Assembly: GCF_004341385.1 (NCBI RefSeq)
Contig: NZ_SLXE01000030.1
Coordinates: forward strand, 1 to 30,671
Reading direction: 5' to 3'
Length of the DNA: 30,671 bases
From: Uruburuella suis
GTDB taxonomy: Bacteria; Pseudomonadota; Gammaproteobacteria; Burkholderiales; Neisseriaceae
The notes beneath the pieces were generated by a model, which worked only from the letters and a program-made list of their open reading frames with translations, had not been told where the DNA came from and searched no databases. A program made the position numbers and the translations under genes. This document shows positions 1 through 6,576 of the stretch, one piece after another (the stretch's first letter is position 1; every line of letters starts with the position of its first letter).

Positions 1-61
1 TGGCGAGTTTGATAAAATCATGCTCGGTGAGTTGGTGGTTTTTTGGGGTCAGTTTAGGCAT
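1..61 (-). CDS. 5' end of an unidentified leftward gene (partial)
   Basis: Reading leftward from the ATG at 61-59 gives an open frame of 20 codons, beginning MPKLTPKNHQLTEHDF, that runs off the left edge. The fragment is lysine-rich and has no signal peptide or membrane segment, which fits a small cytoplasmic protein. There is too little sequence to assign a family. It could also be a chance open frame, but it is open up to the edge and the repeat-rich DNA begins immediately upstream of it, as expected at a gene boundary. Confidence 0.4.
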   Translation of the reverse strand, partial: MPKLTPKNHQLTEHDFIKLA

Positions 62-97
62 GGGGCGATTATAGCTTATTTATTTTTATTGGTATCA

Positions 98-165
98 GAC
101 GGCCTTTGCCGGCTTTCGATGTAGGTCGGATACTCGTATCCGACGCTGGCGCGCAAGCACAAGGC
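98..165. repeat. Palindromic repeat, copy 1 (core GTCGGATACTCGTATCCGAC)
   Basis: This stretch is nearly identical to 616-681. Both carry a shortened uptake-sequence end, then GGCTTTCGATGTAG, the 20 bp core with 8 bp arms, and a GCGCAAGC-type tail. A related 20 bp palindrome with a TTC/GAA centre lies at 581-600. It is a dispersed hairpin-forming intergenic repeat of unknown function. Confidence 0.75.
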
Positions 166-199
166 TGGAGACCGACCGATGCAAAACGCCCGTTCTGTC

Positions 200-219
200 G
201 CTCCTGCGCAGGCAGGAGC
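200..219. repeat. Short inverted repeat with GCTCCTGC arms
   Basis: GCTCCTGC and GCAGGAGC flank a 4 base spacer, making a perfect 8 bp inverted repeat. The layout resembles the neisserial dRS3 type of repeat (ATTCCC, 8 bases, GGGAAT) but the arm sequence differs. A second short GC-rich inverted repeat lies at 501-520. Confidence 0.5.
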
Positions 220-257
220 CTAGTTTGGTGCACTATTTCAGTTGTCGGATGGCTAGG

Positions 258-408
258 TATAGTGGAATGCATAAAAAAAGTGACGCAACGGGTAGGTTGG
301 GTTGAAAACCCAACAAGCCCCCAGGCCGTCTGAAACGTTGGGTTTATCAACCCAACCTACGCCGTTATAGAGCATAGTTTTGTATCACTTTTTCTTACAT
401 TCACTATA
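258..408. mobile_element. Correia-like miniature element, 151 bp, TATAGTG termini
   Basis: The element begins TATAGTGGAATG and ends CATTCACTATA. The two ends are imperfect inverted repeats of about 25 bp containing AAAAAGTGA. Inside is a large palindrome built from GTAGGTTGGGTT and AACCCAACCTAC arms, with an AG uptake sequence at 332-343 near its centre. The termini begin like Correia elements (TATAGTG), but the interior is unrelated to the usual Correia core. An inverted, right-truncated relative lies at 20659-20780. No coding capacity is seen, so any mobility would need a transposase acting in trans. Confidence 0.75.
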
Positions 409-500
409 TTATCAAACGAGAATAATCAAATATTTGATTTTATAGATAATTGATTATTTTCGGAAATGTGCGAGACAAGCAAAGCGCTGCTTTGCACTGA

Positions 501-520
501 GCACCCGCCTGCACGGGTGC
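501..520. repeat. Short inverted repeat with GCACCCG arms
   Basis: GCACCCG and CGGGTGC enclose 6 bases, giving a perfect 7 bp stem in the gap before the Slam-type gene. No T-run follows, so it is not an obvious terminator. Confidence 0.45.
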
Positions 521-580
521 GGCAGATATTTGGTTTTGTAAAAGCCTTGGGTTATATGGTTTTGGCCTTGCCGGCCAAAT

Positions 581-681
581 GTCGGATTCGAGAATCCGAC
601 CTACGGCTGTTGTCCGACGGCCTTTATCGGCTTTCGATGTAGGTCGGATACTCGTATCCGACGCTTGTGCGCAAGCGCAAG
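581..681. repeat. Palindromic repeat cluster, copy 2
   Basis: Two palindromes lie close together. GTCGGATTC and GAATCCGAC form the first at 581-600. At 616-681 is a near-identical copy of the repeat at 98-165. This cluster sits 130 bp upstream of the Slam-type gene and is separated from it by an uptake sequence near 715. Confidence 0.7.
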
Positions 682-809
682 AATGTTTTTGTTTTGGCTG
701 CTTGCGCCAAGCTTTCAGACGGCCTGTTTTCAGAAATAAAAGGTATACCGCAAAAGGCTTTGTTTTGCGTGTGGCCGCCATATCTCATCAACGGATTAAA
801 TATAAACAC

Positions 810-2306
810 ATGAATCATAAAAAATTATTGCCCGCCATATTGGCCGCTTTCTGCCTGCCCGCTTGGGCGGATACGCCGCCGCCTGAGCCGCGCACCGAGC
901 CTGAGCTGCGTTTGCGCACGGCGCAGCCGCAGCGCTCTGATGCACAGCAAAGCGCCTTGGTCGAAGAGGCGCAGGCGCAAAGCCGTGTGGTGCAGGTGAA
1001 TGCTGAAACGCTGCTGGCCAATCCGGAATTGCTCTCGCGCGCGATGGTGTCGGCGTTGGCGGCGCAAAATATCGCCGGCATCAAAGTGTTGCTGCCTATT
1101 TACACGCAATGGCCGCAACACGATGCCGGCTTGGCCAAATTCGCCCGTGCCACGGTGGCGCAGGCCGAAGGGCGCTCGGGCGAGGCGGTTAAGCTTTATC
1201 GCGAGCTGATTGCGGCCGAACCCGATTCATCGGCGGTGCGCATGCGGCTGGCGCAGGCCTTGTTTGAAGACCAGCAAAACGAAGCGGCGGCCGATCAGTT
1301 TGACCGTCTGCAAAGCGAGCCGCTGCCCGAAGCCGCGCGTGAAATGGTGGCGCAATATCGAGATGCCTTGCGCAAGCGCGATTCGTGGCAATTTTATGCC
1401 GGCATCAATGTGAGCCGCGAGCAAAACATCAATCAGGCGCCAAAGCAGCAGCGCTTGGGCGCTTATCTGAGCGAAGCGCAGTGCGAAGCGGTGCGCGCGC
1501 AGCCGGGTGGTGCTGATGACGATTGCTGGCGCGGCTGGACGTTTGATGCGCCGATTGATGCGTTGGGCATCAATTATCAGGCCGGGGTGGAGAAAAAATG
1601 GTCGCTCAGCGGCGGCTGGTATGCCAAAGCTTCGGCCGATGGTTATGGCAAATATTACCCTGATTACGGGCGCTATAACGACACCACCGTGCGCATTTCT
1701 GCCGGCGCGGGCTATGCCGACCAGCGCACCGATACCGGCCTGATGCCGTTTCACGAGCGGCGCATCTATGGCAACGATGCCTATAGCTACACCAACGGCG
1801 CACGCTTTTATTGGAACCGCTGGCACACGCCGCGCCTGCAGAGCCTCACCGCGCTGGAAATCGGCCGTCTGAAAAATATGCAGCGCGCGCGCAGCGATAT
1901 CGACAGCCGCTTAGCCAGCGGCTCGTTGGTGTTTTATACCAATGCCCGCCAATATTGGCTGTGGGGCTTGGATTTTTATCAAGAGCGTAACGGCCATGCG
2001 CAGAGCGACAATTTCAACCGCTACGGCGGCCGCGCTGCGTGGGGGCAGGAATGGCCCAAAGGCATTTCCACCCGCGTGCAGGCGGGCTTGGCGCAGCGGC
2101 ATTATCAAACGGCGAGTTTTTTCAGCGATGGGGAAAAACGGCGCGACACCGAGTGGAACACGTCATTATCGTTATGGCACCGCGCCCTGCATTTCGGCGG
2201 CATCACCCCGCGGCTCACCGTGGCTTATTACCGCAACAACAGCAACGATGCTTTTTATGAATACGACAAATTGCGCACTTTTATCGAATTCAACAAAACA
2301 TTTTAA
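810..2306 (+). CDS. Slam-family surface lipoprotein assembly modifier (TPR + DUF560 barrel)
   Basis: The product is a 498 aa outer membrane protein of the Slam type, a family that helps move lipoproteins across the outer membrane to the neisserial cell surface. Residues 1-21 form a Sec signal peptide ending AWA before DTPPPEP. A TPR-like helical segment at about 105-185 contains the AEGRSGEAVKLYRELIAAEP repeat. From about residue 193 (WQFYAGINVSREQNIN) the sequence alternates as in a beta-barrel and ends in IEFNKTF with a terminal Phe, the usual barrel ending and close to that of known Slam proteins. The frame is open 77 codons upstream to 579, but that part translates repeat DNA, so the signal peptide fixes the start at 810. 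The Shine-Dalgarno is poor. No substrate lipoprotein gene lies next to it here, so the cargo is unknown. Confidence 0.85.
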   Translation: MNHKKLLPAILAAFCLPAWADTPPPEPRTEPELRLRTAQPQRSDAQQSALVEEAQAQSRVVQVNAETLLANPELLSRAMVSALAAQNIAGIKVLLPIYTQWPQHDAGLAKFARATVAQAEGRSGEAVKLYRELIAAEPDSSAVRMRLAQALFEDQQNEAAADQFDRLQSEPLPEAAREMVAQYRDALRKRDSWQFYAGINVSREQNINQAPKQQRLGAYLSEAQCEAVRAQPGGADDDCWRGWTFDAPIDALGINYQAGVEKKWSLSGGWYAKASADGYGKYYPDYGRYNDTTVRISAGAGYADQRTDTGLMPFHERRIYGNDAYSYTNGARFYWNRWHTPRLQSLTALEIGRLKNMQRARSDIDSRLASGSLVFYTNARQYWLWGLDFYQERNGHAQSDNFNRYGGRAAWGQEWPKGISTRVQAGLAQRHYQTASFFSDGEKRRDTEWNTSLSLWHRALHFGGITPRLTVAYYRNNSNDAFYEYDKLRTFIEFNKTF

Positions 2307-2375
2307 TGCCCTGATATGCGGTATAATCGATTGCTTGATTGAAAAGGCCGTCTGAAACGGCTGCACGGAAAAATT

Positions 2376-3149
2376 ATGGATATTGCACCGGATCCGGGCG
2401 CACGCCCCGGCGGCAGAGCGCTGTTGCGGCAAAACAGCATTTATCTGTTGCCCAATTCGTTTACCATTGCGGCTTTGTTTGCCGCCTTTTACGCCATCAC
2501 CCAGGCAATGCACAACCAGTTTGAAACAGCGGCGATTGCGGTGTTTATTGCCATGCTGCTCGATGGTATGGATGGGCGCGTGGCGCGCTGGACCAACAGC
2601 CAAAGCGCTTTTGGCGAGCAGCTCGACAGCCTGGCCGATATGGTGAGCTTCGGCGTGGCGCCGGCTTTGATTGCCTATAAATGGCAGCTTTTCCAATTCG
2701 GCAAGCTGGGCTATTCGGTGGCGTTTATCTATTGCGCCTGCGCCGCTTTGCGCTTGGCTTTGTTCAACACCATGATAGGCAAGGTGGAGAAGCGCTGGTT
2801 TATCGGCATTCCCAGCCCCGCCGCCGCCGCGCTGATTGTGGGTATGATTTGGGTGAACCACAGCTACGAGCGCTTGCCGGCGGTGGAGTGGCTGTGTTTG
2901 CTGGTGACGCTGTTTGCCGGTTTGTCGATGGTGGTGCAGATTCCGTTTTGGAGCTTCAAAGAAATCAACGTGCGCCGCAAAGTGCCTTTTGTGGCGATGA
3001 TTGCCGCCATGCTGGTGTTGCTGGTGGTGGCGATGGAACCCTCGCTGATTTTATTTTTGTTTTTCCTGGGCTATAGCTTGTCGGGCTATATTATGTTTGG
3101 CTGGCGCCGTCTCAAACGGCGGCAGCGGCAGGCAAAAGCCCAAAAATAA
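2376..3149 (+). CDS. pssA: CDP-diacylglycerol--serine O-phosphatidyltransferase
   Basis: This inner-membrane enzyme joins serine to CDP-diacylglycerol, making phosphatidylserine and CMP, the first committed step towards phosphatidylethanolamine. The CDP-alcohol phosphotransferase signature D-G-x2-A-R-x8-G-x3-D-x3-D is complete, with D66, G67, A70, R71, G80, D84 and D88. Several hydrophobic segments follow, including LLVTLFAGLSMVVQIPFW and MIAAMLVLLVVAM, and the protein ends in a basic tail. At 257 aa it matches the short integral-membrane (type II) PssA family rather than the E. coli peripheral type. The gene follows the Slam-type gene after 69 bp containing an uptake sequence, and a strong terminator follows, so the two may share a transcript. 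Confidence 0.93.
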   Translation: MDIAPDPGARPGGRALLRQNSIYLLPNSFTIAALFAAFYAITQAMHNQFETAAIAVFIAMLLDGMDGRVARWTNSQSAFGEQLDSLADMVSFGVAPALIAYKWQLFQFGKLGYSVAFIYCACAALRLALFNTMIGKVEKRWFIGIPSPAAAALIVGMIWVNHSYERLPAVEWLCLLVTLFAGLSMVVQIPFWSFKEINVRRKVPFVAMIAAMLVLLVVAMEPSLILFLFFLGYSLSGYIMFGWRRLKRRQRQAKAQK

Positions 3150-3154
3150 ACCAC

Positions 3155-3182
3155 AGCCGCTTTGCTGCAAAGCGGCTTTTTT
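3155..3182 (+). terminator. Rho-independent terminator after pssA
   Basis: AGCCGCTTT pairs with AAAGCGGCT across a 5 base loop and is followed directly by a run of six T. It begins 5 bases after the pssA stop codon. Confidence 0.9.
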
Positions 3183-3262
3183 GCTGTTTGAAACATGAGT
3201 TGCCTTGAAACATGAGTTTGCCCGATTTTTCAGGGTGGCCGTCTGAAAAAAGAAGCTGTGAT

Positions 3263-4075
3263 ATGTGGAATATAGAAATGATTTTGGTGATGCTGGCGGT
3301 GGGCAGCATTGCCGGCTTTATCGCCGGCCTGCTCGGCATCGGCGGCGGCATGATTATTGTGCCGGTGGTGTTGTGGGTGTTGCAGATGAAAGGGCTGGGC
3401 GGCATCGAGCATGCGCAGCATTTGGCGGTGGGCACATCGTTTGCGATTATGGTGTTTACCACGTTTTCCAGCGTGATGGCGCAGCAGCGCAAGGGCAGCG
3501 TGGATTGGGCGGTGGTGCGGCGCATGGCACCGGGCATGGTGGTGGGCGTGATGATTGGCTCGATGCTGGCCAAGCGCCTCTCGAATGAAGCCTTGCAGAT
3601 ATTTTTTATTGTGTTTGTGGTGCTGGTGGCGCTCAAAACCCTAACCGATGCCAAGCCCAAGCCCACGCGCAGCCTGCCGGGGCCGGCGGGGCTGGCGGCG
3701 GTGGGCTCGTTGTTTGGCATGGCTTCAAGCTGGGTGGGCATAGGCGGCGGCTCGCTGTCGGTGCCGTTTATGCTTTATTGCAATGTGCCCGTGCGCACTG
3801 CCGTGGGCACATCGGCGGGGCTGGCTTGGCCGATTGCCGTGGCCGGCGCCGTGGGCTATCTTTATTCGGGCTGGAATGTGGCCGGCCTGCCTGAGGGCAC
3901 GTTGGGCTTTTGGTATTTGCCGGCGGTGGCGGTGTTGAGCGTGGCCACCATGCTGTTTGCGCCGCTGGGCGTGAAAGCGGCACACAAGCTGCCGCCGGAA
4001 AAGCTCAAGCTCGCTTTCGGCTTGTTGCTGCTGGTGATTGCCGCGCGCATGCTGTGGGGCTTGCTTGCTGCTTGA
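3263..4075 (+). CDS. TauE/SafE (TSUP) family membrane permease
   Basis: This is a 270 aa polytopic membrane protein of the sulfite exporter TauE/SafE family, whose members move small sulfur-containing or organic anions. The internal duplication is clear: GLLGIGGGMIIVPVVLWVL near the N-terminus is echoed by GIGGGSLSVPFMLY in the second half, each starting a four-helix repeat. The protein is mostly hydrophobic and ends LAFGLLLLVIAARMLWGL. The frame extends to an ATG at 3212, but those extra codons read through an uptake sequence at about 3239-3249. I therefore prefer the ATG at 3263, which has AGAAG upstream. The substrate cannot be read from the sequence. Confidence 0.87.
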   Translation: MWNIEMILVMLAVGSIAGFIAGLLGIGGGMIIVPVVLWVLQMKGLGGIEHAQHLAVGTSFAIMVFTTFSSVMAQQRKGSVDWAVVRRMAPGMVVGVMIGSMLAKRLSNEALQIFFIVFVVLVALKTLTDAKPKPTRSLPGPAGLAAVGSLFGMASSWVGIGGGSLSVPFMLYCNVPVRTAVGTSAGLAWPIAVAGAVGYLYSGWNVAGLPEGTLGFWYLPAVAVLSVATMLFAPLGVKAAHKLPPEKLKLAFGLLLLVIAARMLWGLLAA

Positions 4076-4179
4076 GTGTTTCAGGCATTTTTGCAAAAAG
4101 GCCGTCTGAAAGCGGCTTGAAAAAAGCGCGCCTGCAACCATTTGCCGGCTATCCACTTATTGATCGCAAGGAGCAAACC

Positions 4180-4503
4180 ATGCTGAAAACCACCACGCCC
4201 TCGGTTGAGGGCAGAGAAATCGCCGCTTATCTGGATATTGTTGTGGGTGAAGCGATTTTAGGCTCTAATTTTTTTAAAGACATGCTCGGCTCCATCCGCG
4301 ATGTGGTGGGCGGGCGCTCGGGCGCATACGAGCGCGAAATGCGTAAAGCGCGCGAAACCGCGTTTGCCGAAATGGAAGCGTATGCCAAAAAGCTCGGCGC
4401 CGATGCGGTGGTGGGCGTGGACATTGATTATGAGGTGATCGGCCAGAGCGGCTCGATGATGATGATGGTCAGCGTGAGCGGCACGGCCGTGAAATTAAAA
4501 TAA
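4180..4503 (+). CDS. YbjQ / UPF0145 family protein
   Basis: This is a 107 aa protein of the YbjQ family (PF01906), usually described as a putative heavy-metal-binding domain forming pentamers. The exact function is not established. Typical features are the early EIAAYLDIVVGEAILGSN strand region, the central RSGAYEREMRKARETAFAEM helix, and the GADAVVGVDIDYEVIG segment. A strong Shine-Dalgarno, AAGGAG at 4168-4173, decides the start. The frame is open well upstream but overlaps the preceding permease gene. A DUS-based terminator follows. Confidence 0.85.
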   Translation: MLKTTTPSVEGREIAAYLDIVVGEAILGSNFFKDMLGSIRDVVGGRSGAYEREMRKARETAFAEMEAYAKKLGADAVVGVDIDYEVIGQSGSMMMMVSVSGTAVKLK

Positions 4504-4538
4504 TGTTGTTTGAATAATCATTTAATCAACATGGAAAC

Positions 4539-4569
4539 GCCGTTTGAATCTTTTCAGACGGCCTTTTTT
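4539..4569 (+). terminator. Uptake-sequence inverted repeat serving as terminator
   Basis: GCCGTTTGAA pairs with TTCAGACGGC, with one G-T type mismatch, around a TCTT loop. A run of T follows. It lies 35 bases after the YbjQ-family stop, a typical neisserial arrangement in which paired uptake sequences form the stem. Confidence 0.75.
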
Positions 4570-4603
4570 CAGAGCCTCTTTAATTTTTAGGTTTGGGGTA
4601 ATG

Positions 4604-4771
4604 CTTAGGGTCTGTTCACAATTCATCTCGTGGCAATCTTTTGGCTCAAAAACGCGCCTGCCGCGTTGAAAATGCTCGCAAGGTGTCCAACCTTGCTGTG
4701 CTTTTCGCCTTGCAAGCGCGCTTTTGCGCTCAAAATCTTACGCACGGATGAAATGTGAACAGACCCTAGGC
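4604..4771. mobile_element. Miniature inverted-repeat element (family B), intact copy
   Basis: This 168 bp stretch is bounded by inverted repeats of about 24 bp built on AGGGTCTGTTCACA at the left and TGTGAACAGACCCT at the right. The interior contains AAGGTGTCCAACCTTGCTGT, which recurs at 10382-10401 in a second copy. There is no open frame of interest. It is a MITE-like element whose parental transposase is not in the window. Confidence 0.75.
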
Positions 4772-4784
4772 AAGCTCGAAACTT

Positions 4785-4887
4785 ATACCCATTCAAAAAA
4801 GTAAGCTGACAAGGCGGAAGCCTGCGACAGTACAGATAGTACGGCAAGGCGAGGCAACGAAGTTAGGTTATTTTTTTGGATTGGTAT
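4785..4887 (-). mobile_element. Correia-core element with ATACCNATYC termini, copy 1
   Basis: This 103 bp element is bounded by ATACCCATTCAAAAAA and TTTTTTTGGATTGGTAT. Its inside reads, on the minus strand, as the Correia core: TCTCGCCTTGCCGTACTAT, then a TACTGTCGCAGGC-type segment and GCCTTGT. The termini differ from the classical TATAGTGGATTAAA ends. Two more copies lie at 10278-10381 and 20792-20894. It begins only 14 bp after the family B element. Confidence 0.8.
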
Positions 4888-4955
4888 TATGCGTATGCAT
4901 GCGTTGCGCTAACTGTACCTACAAACGTTCAGACGGCCTATTGATATGGCGGATT

Positions 4956-5633
4956 TTAAAATGTGTGGCGCATAAATTGCAGCAATTGCCACAGCGCCCA
5001 GCCGGCCACCAGCAGGCCGGCGGCCAGGCGGATGCTGCGGTGCTGCAAAAAGCTTTTCAATTGCCCCGCAAAAAAGCCCATCGCCAATAAATTGGGCAAA
5101 GTGCCCAGCGCAAAAGCCAGCATATAAAGGCCGCCTTGCGCGGCGCTGCCGCTGCCGAGTGCATAAAGCGAAGCGCTGTAAACCAGGCCGCAGGGCAGCC
5201 AGCCCCACAATAAGCCCACGCCGAAGCAGGCGGGCACCGACTGTATCGGCAAAAGCCTGCCCAAAAGCGGGTTTAAGCGCCGCCACACCGGCCGCCCCAA
5301 GCTTTCCACTTTGGTGGCAAGAGTGGAGAGGCCGGCCAGATAAAGCCCCAAAAAAAGCAGCAACACATTGGCCGCCACAAACAAACCGTTTTGCAGCCAG
5401 CGGGTTTGGTCGAGCGAAATGCCGATTTGGCCGAGCAGCCCTAAAAGCACGCCGATAGTGATGTAGCTGCTGATGCGGCCGGCGTTCAAAAGTACAATCA
5501 ACCAAAAGCGCTTGATGTGCGGCGGCAATTGCAGGGCAAACGCGCTCGATAAGCCGCCGCACATGCCCACGCAATGGCCGCCGCCGAAAAAGCCGATCAG
5601 AAAAAGGGTAAGCAAAGTGATGTCGCCGCTCAT
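4956..5633 (-). CDS. GHCVGMCGG-type membrane protein (TauE/SafE or DsbD_2-like)
   Basis: This is a 225 aa inner-membrane protein of the family annotated as sulfite exporter TauE/SafE-like or cytochrome c biogenesis transmembrane protein (PF13386). The first helix carries the characteristic GGGHCVGMCGGL motif with paired cysteines, and a later LLWGWLPCGLVYSASLYAL segment has another conserved cysteine before a Gly-Leu-Val turn. About six hydrophobic helices are visible. Family members are often linked to metal handling or cytochrome oxidase assembly, but the role here is inference. The frame is open to 5741. I chose the ATG at 5633 because MSGDITLLTLF leads straight into the first helix. The ribosome binding site is weak, so the start is uncertain. 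Confidence 0.75.
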   Translation of the reverse strand: MSGDITLLTLFLIGFFGGGHCVGMCGGLSSAFALQLPPHIKRFWLIVLLNAGRISSYITIGVLLGLLGQIGISLDQTRWLQNGLFVAANVLLLFLGLYLAGLSTLATKVESLGRPVWRRLNPLLGRLLPIQSVPACFGVGLLWGWLPCGLVYSASLYALGSGSAAQGGLYMLAFALGTLPNLLAMGFFAGQLKSFLQHRSIRLAAGLLVAGWALWQLLQFMRHTF

Positions 5634-5804
5634 GATGCCGTGCCGGAAAAAAGTAAGGGCATTGTAGCAATAATGCGGCGGGCGCGGCGGCATTTTGTAA
5701 AACAAGGTAATACTCTGCCCGCGCTGCTTGCCAAGCCTCATGGCCGATAAGATGATGCAAAGAGCCGGTGCGCCGGAATCGTTTAATTATCAGGAGTGGA
5801 AACC

Positions 5805-6281
5805 ATGGGTTTGTTTAGCTTTATTAAAAATGCAGGCGAGAAGCTGTTTGGCAAAGATGAAAAAGAAGTGGCCGCGGCTGCCGCTGCGAATGTGGAAGAT
5901 TTAAACAGCAAAGCTTCTGCCGCCATCCAAACATATATCGAAAAACAAAATCTGGGCCTCACCGGCTTGGCCGTGGCTTTTGACGGTGCCAGCGGCAAAG
6001 TTACCCTCAGCGGCTCGGCGCCCTCGCAAGAAGCGGCCGAAAAAGCCGTGTTGGCGGCCGGCAACGTTACCGGCGTGTCGGATGTGGACAACAAGCTGGT
6101 TTTCCCCGCTGCTGCCGAAGCGCGCTATCACGATGTGGTGAGCGGCGACACTTTGTCGGCCATTTCCAAAAAATACTATGGTGATGCCAATAAATACATG
6201 AAAATTTTTGAAGCCAACAAGCCGATGTTGAGCAACCCCGATAAGATTTATCCGGGTCAAAAATTGCGTATTCCCGAGTAA
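5805..6281 (+). CDS. BON-LysM domain protein (Kbp/YgaU-like)
   Basis: This 158 aa protein closely follows the E. coli Kbp (YgaU) layout. The N-terminus is MGLFSFIKNAGEKLFG, followed by an alanine-rich helix, a BON domain at about residues 35-105 (GKVTLSGSAPSQEAAEKAVL, then VTGVSDVDNKL), and a C-terminal LysM domain at about 108-158 (HDVVSGDTLSAISKKYYG to YPGQKLRIPE). E. coli Kbp binds potassium and responds to osmotic stress; LysM domains generally bind peptidoglycan. There is no signal peptide, as in Kbp. The start at 5805 is set by AGGAG at 5792-5796, 8 bases upstream. An in-frame ATG at 5796 overlaps that site and is unlikely. Confidence 0.88.
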   Translation: MGLFSFIKNAGEKLFGKDEKEVAAAAAANVEDLNSKASAAIQTYIEKQNLGLTGLAVAFDGASGKVTLSGSAPSQEAAEKAVLAAGNVTGVSDVDNKLVFPAAAEARYHDVVSGDTLSAISKKYYGDANKYMKIFEANKPMLSNPDKIYPGQKLRIPE

Positions 6282-6310
6282 TCAGCGGTTTAAGCGTTAA
6301 TGAAATCAAG

Positions 6311-6337
6311 AGGCCGTCTGAATGTTTCAGACGGCCT
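6311..6337. terminator. Paired uptake sequences (terminator-like) after the BON-LysM gene
   Basis: AGGCCGTCTGAA and its exact reverse complement are separated by 3 bases. The following TTGTTGT is only moderately T-rich, so termination may be partial. Confidence 0.6.
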
Positions 6338-6395
6338 TGTTGTATGTGCAATAACCATATTCGGGCGAATAGGGTGCCGGTTTGGCAGTTAAAAT

Positions 6396-6424
6396 ATTCA
6401 AGCTTGAATGGTTTGAAATATAAA
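6396..6424 (+). promoter_or_regulatory. Candidate promoter with a palindromic operator, ABC importer
   Basis: A perfect 14 bp palindrome, ATTCAAGCTTGAAT, occupies 6396-6409. It overlaps a weak -35 (TTCAAG, 6397-6402) set 16 bp from a good -10 (TATAAA, 6419-6424). The layout fits a repressor site over a promoter for the solute-binding protein gene, leaving a leader of about 145 nt. This is inference from sequence only. Confidence 0.35.
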
Positions 6425-6576
6425 GCGCCGAAAAGGCGCGGTGGCTTGATATTTAATGTTTTAAAAACTGTTTTTGGTATGGTATTTACATGCCTTTACG
6501 AAGTGCATTTTCCCGTTTTTTCCCCTAAGATTAGCACCATCTGCCACAACGGCTGCACCCCAAACGAGAGATGACC

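Noticed and set aside
579..809. In-frame 77-codon extension upstream of the Slam-type gene
   Set aside because: It translates palindromic repeats and an uptake sequence, and a clear signal peptide begins at 810.
2172..2861. Leftward open frame opposite pssA
   Set aside because: It spans the Slam-pssA junction in antisense and shows no protein family features.
4909..5760. Long leftward open frame of 283 codons
   Set aside because: It is an alternative frame of the GHCVGMCGG membrane protein gene. Its product is rich in Arg, His and Ala with no recognisable motif.
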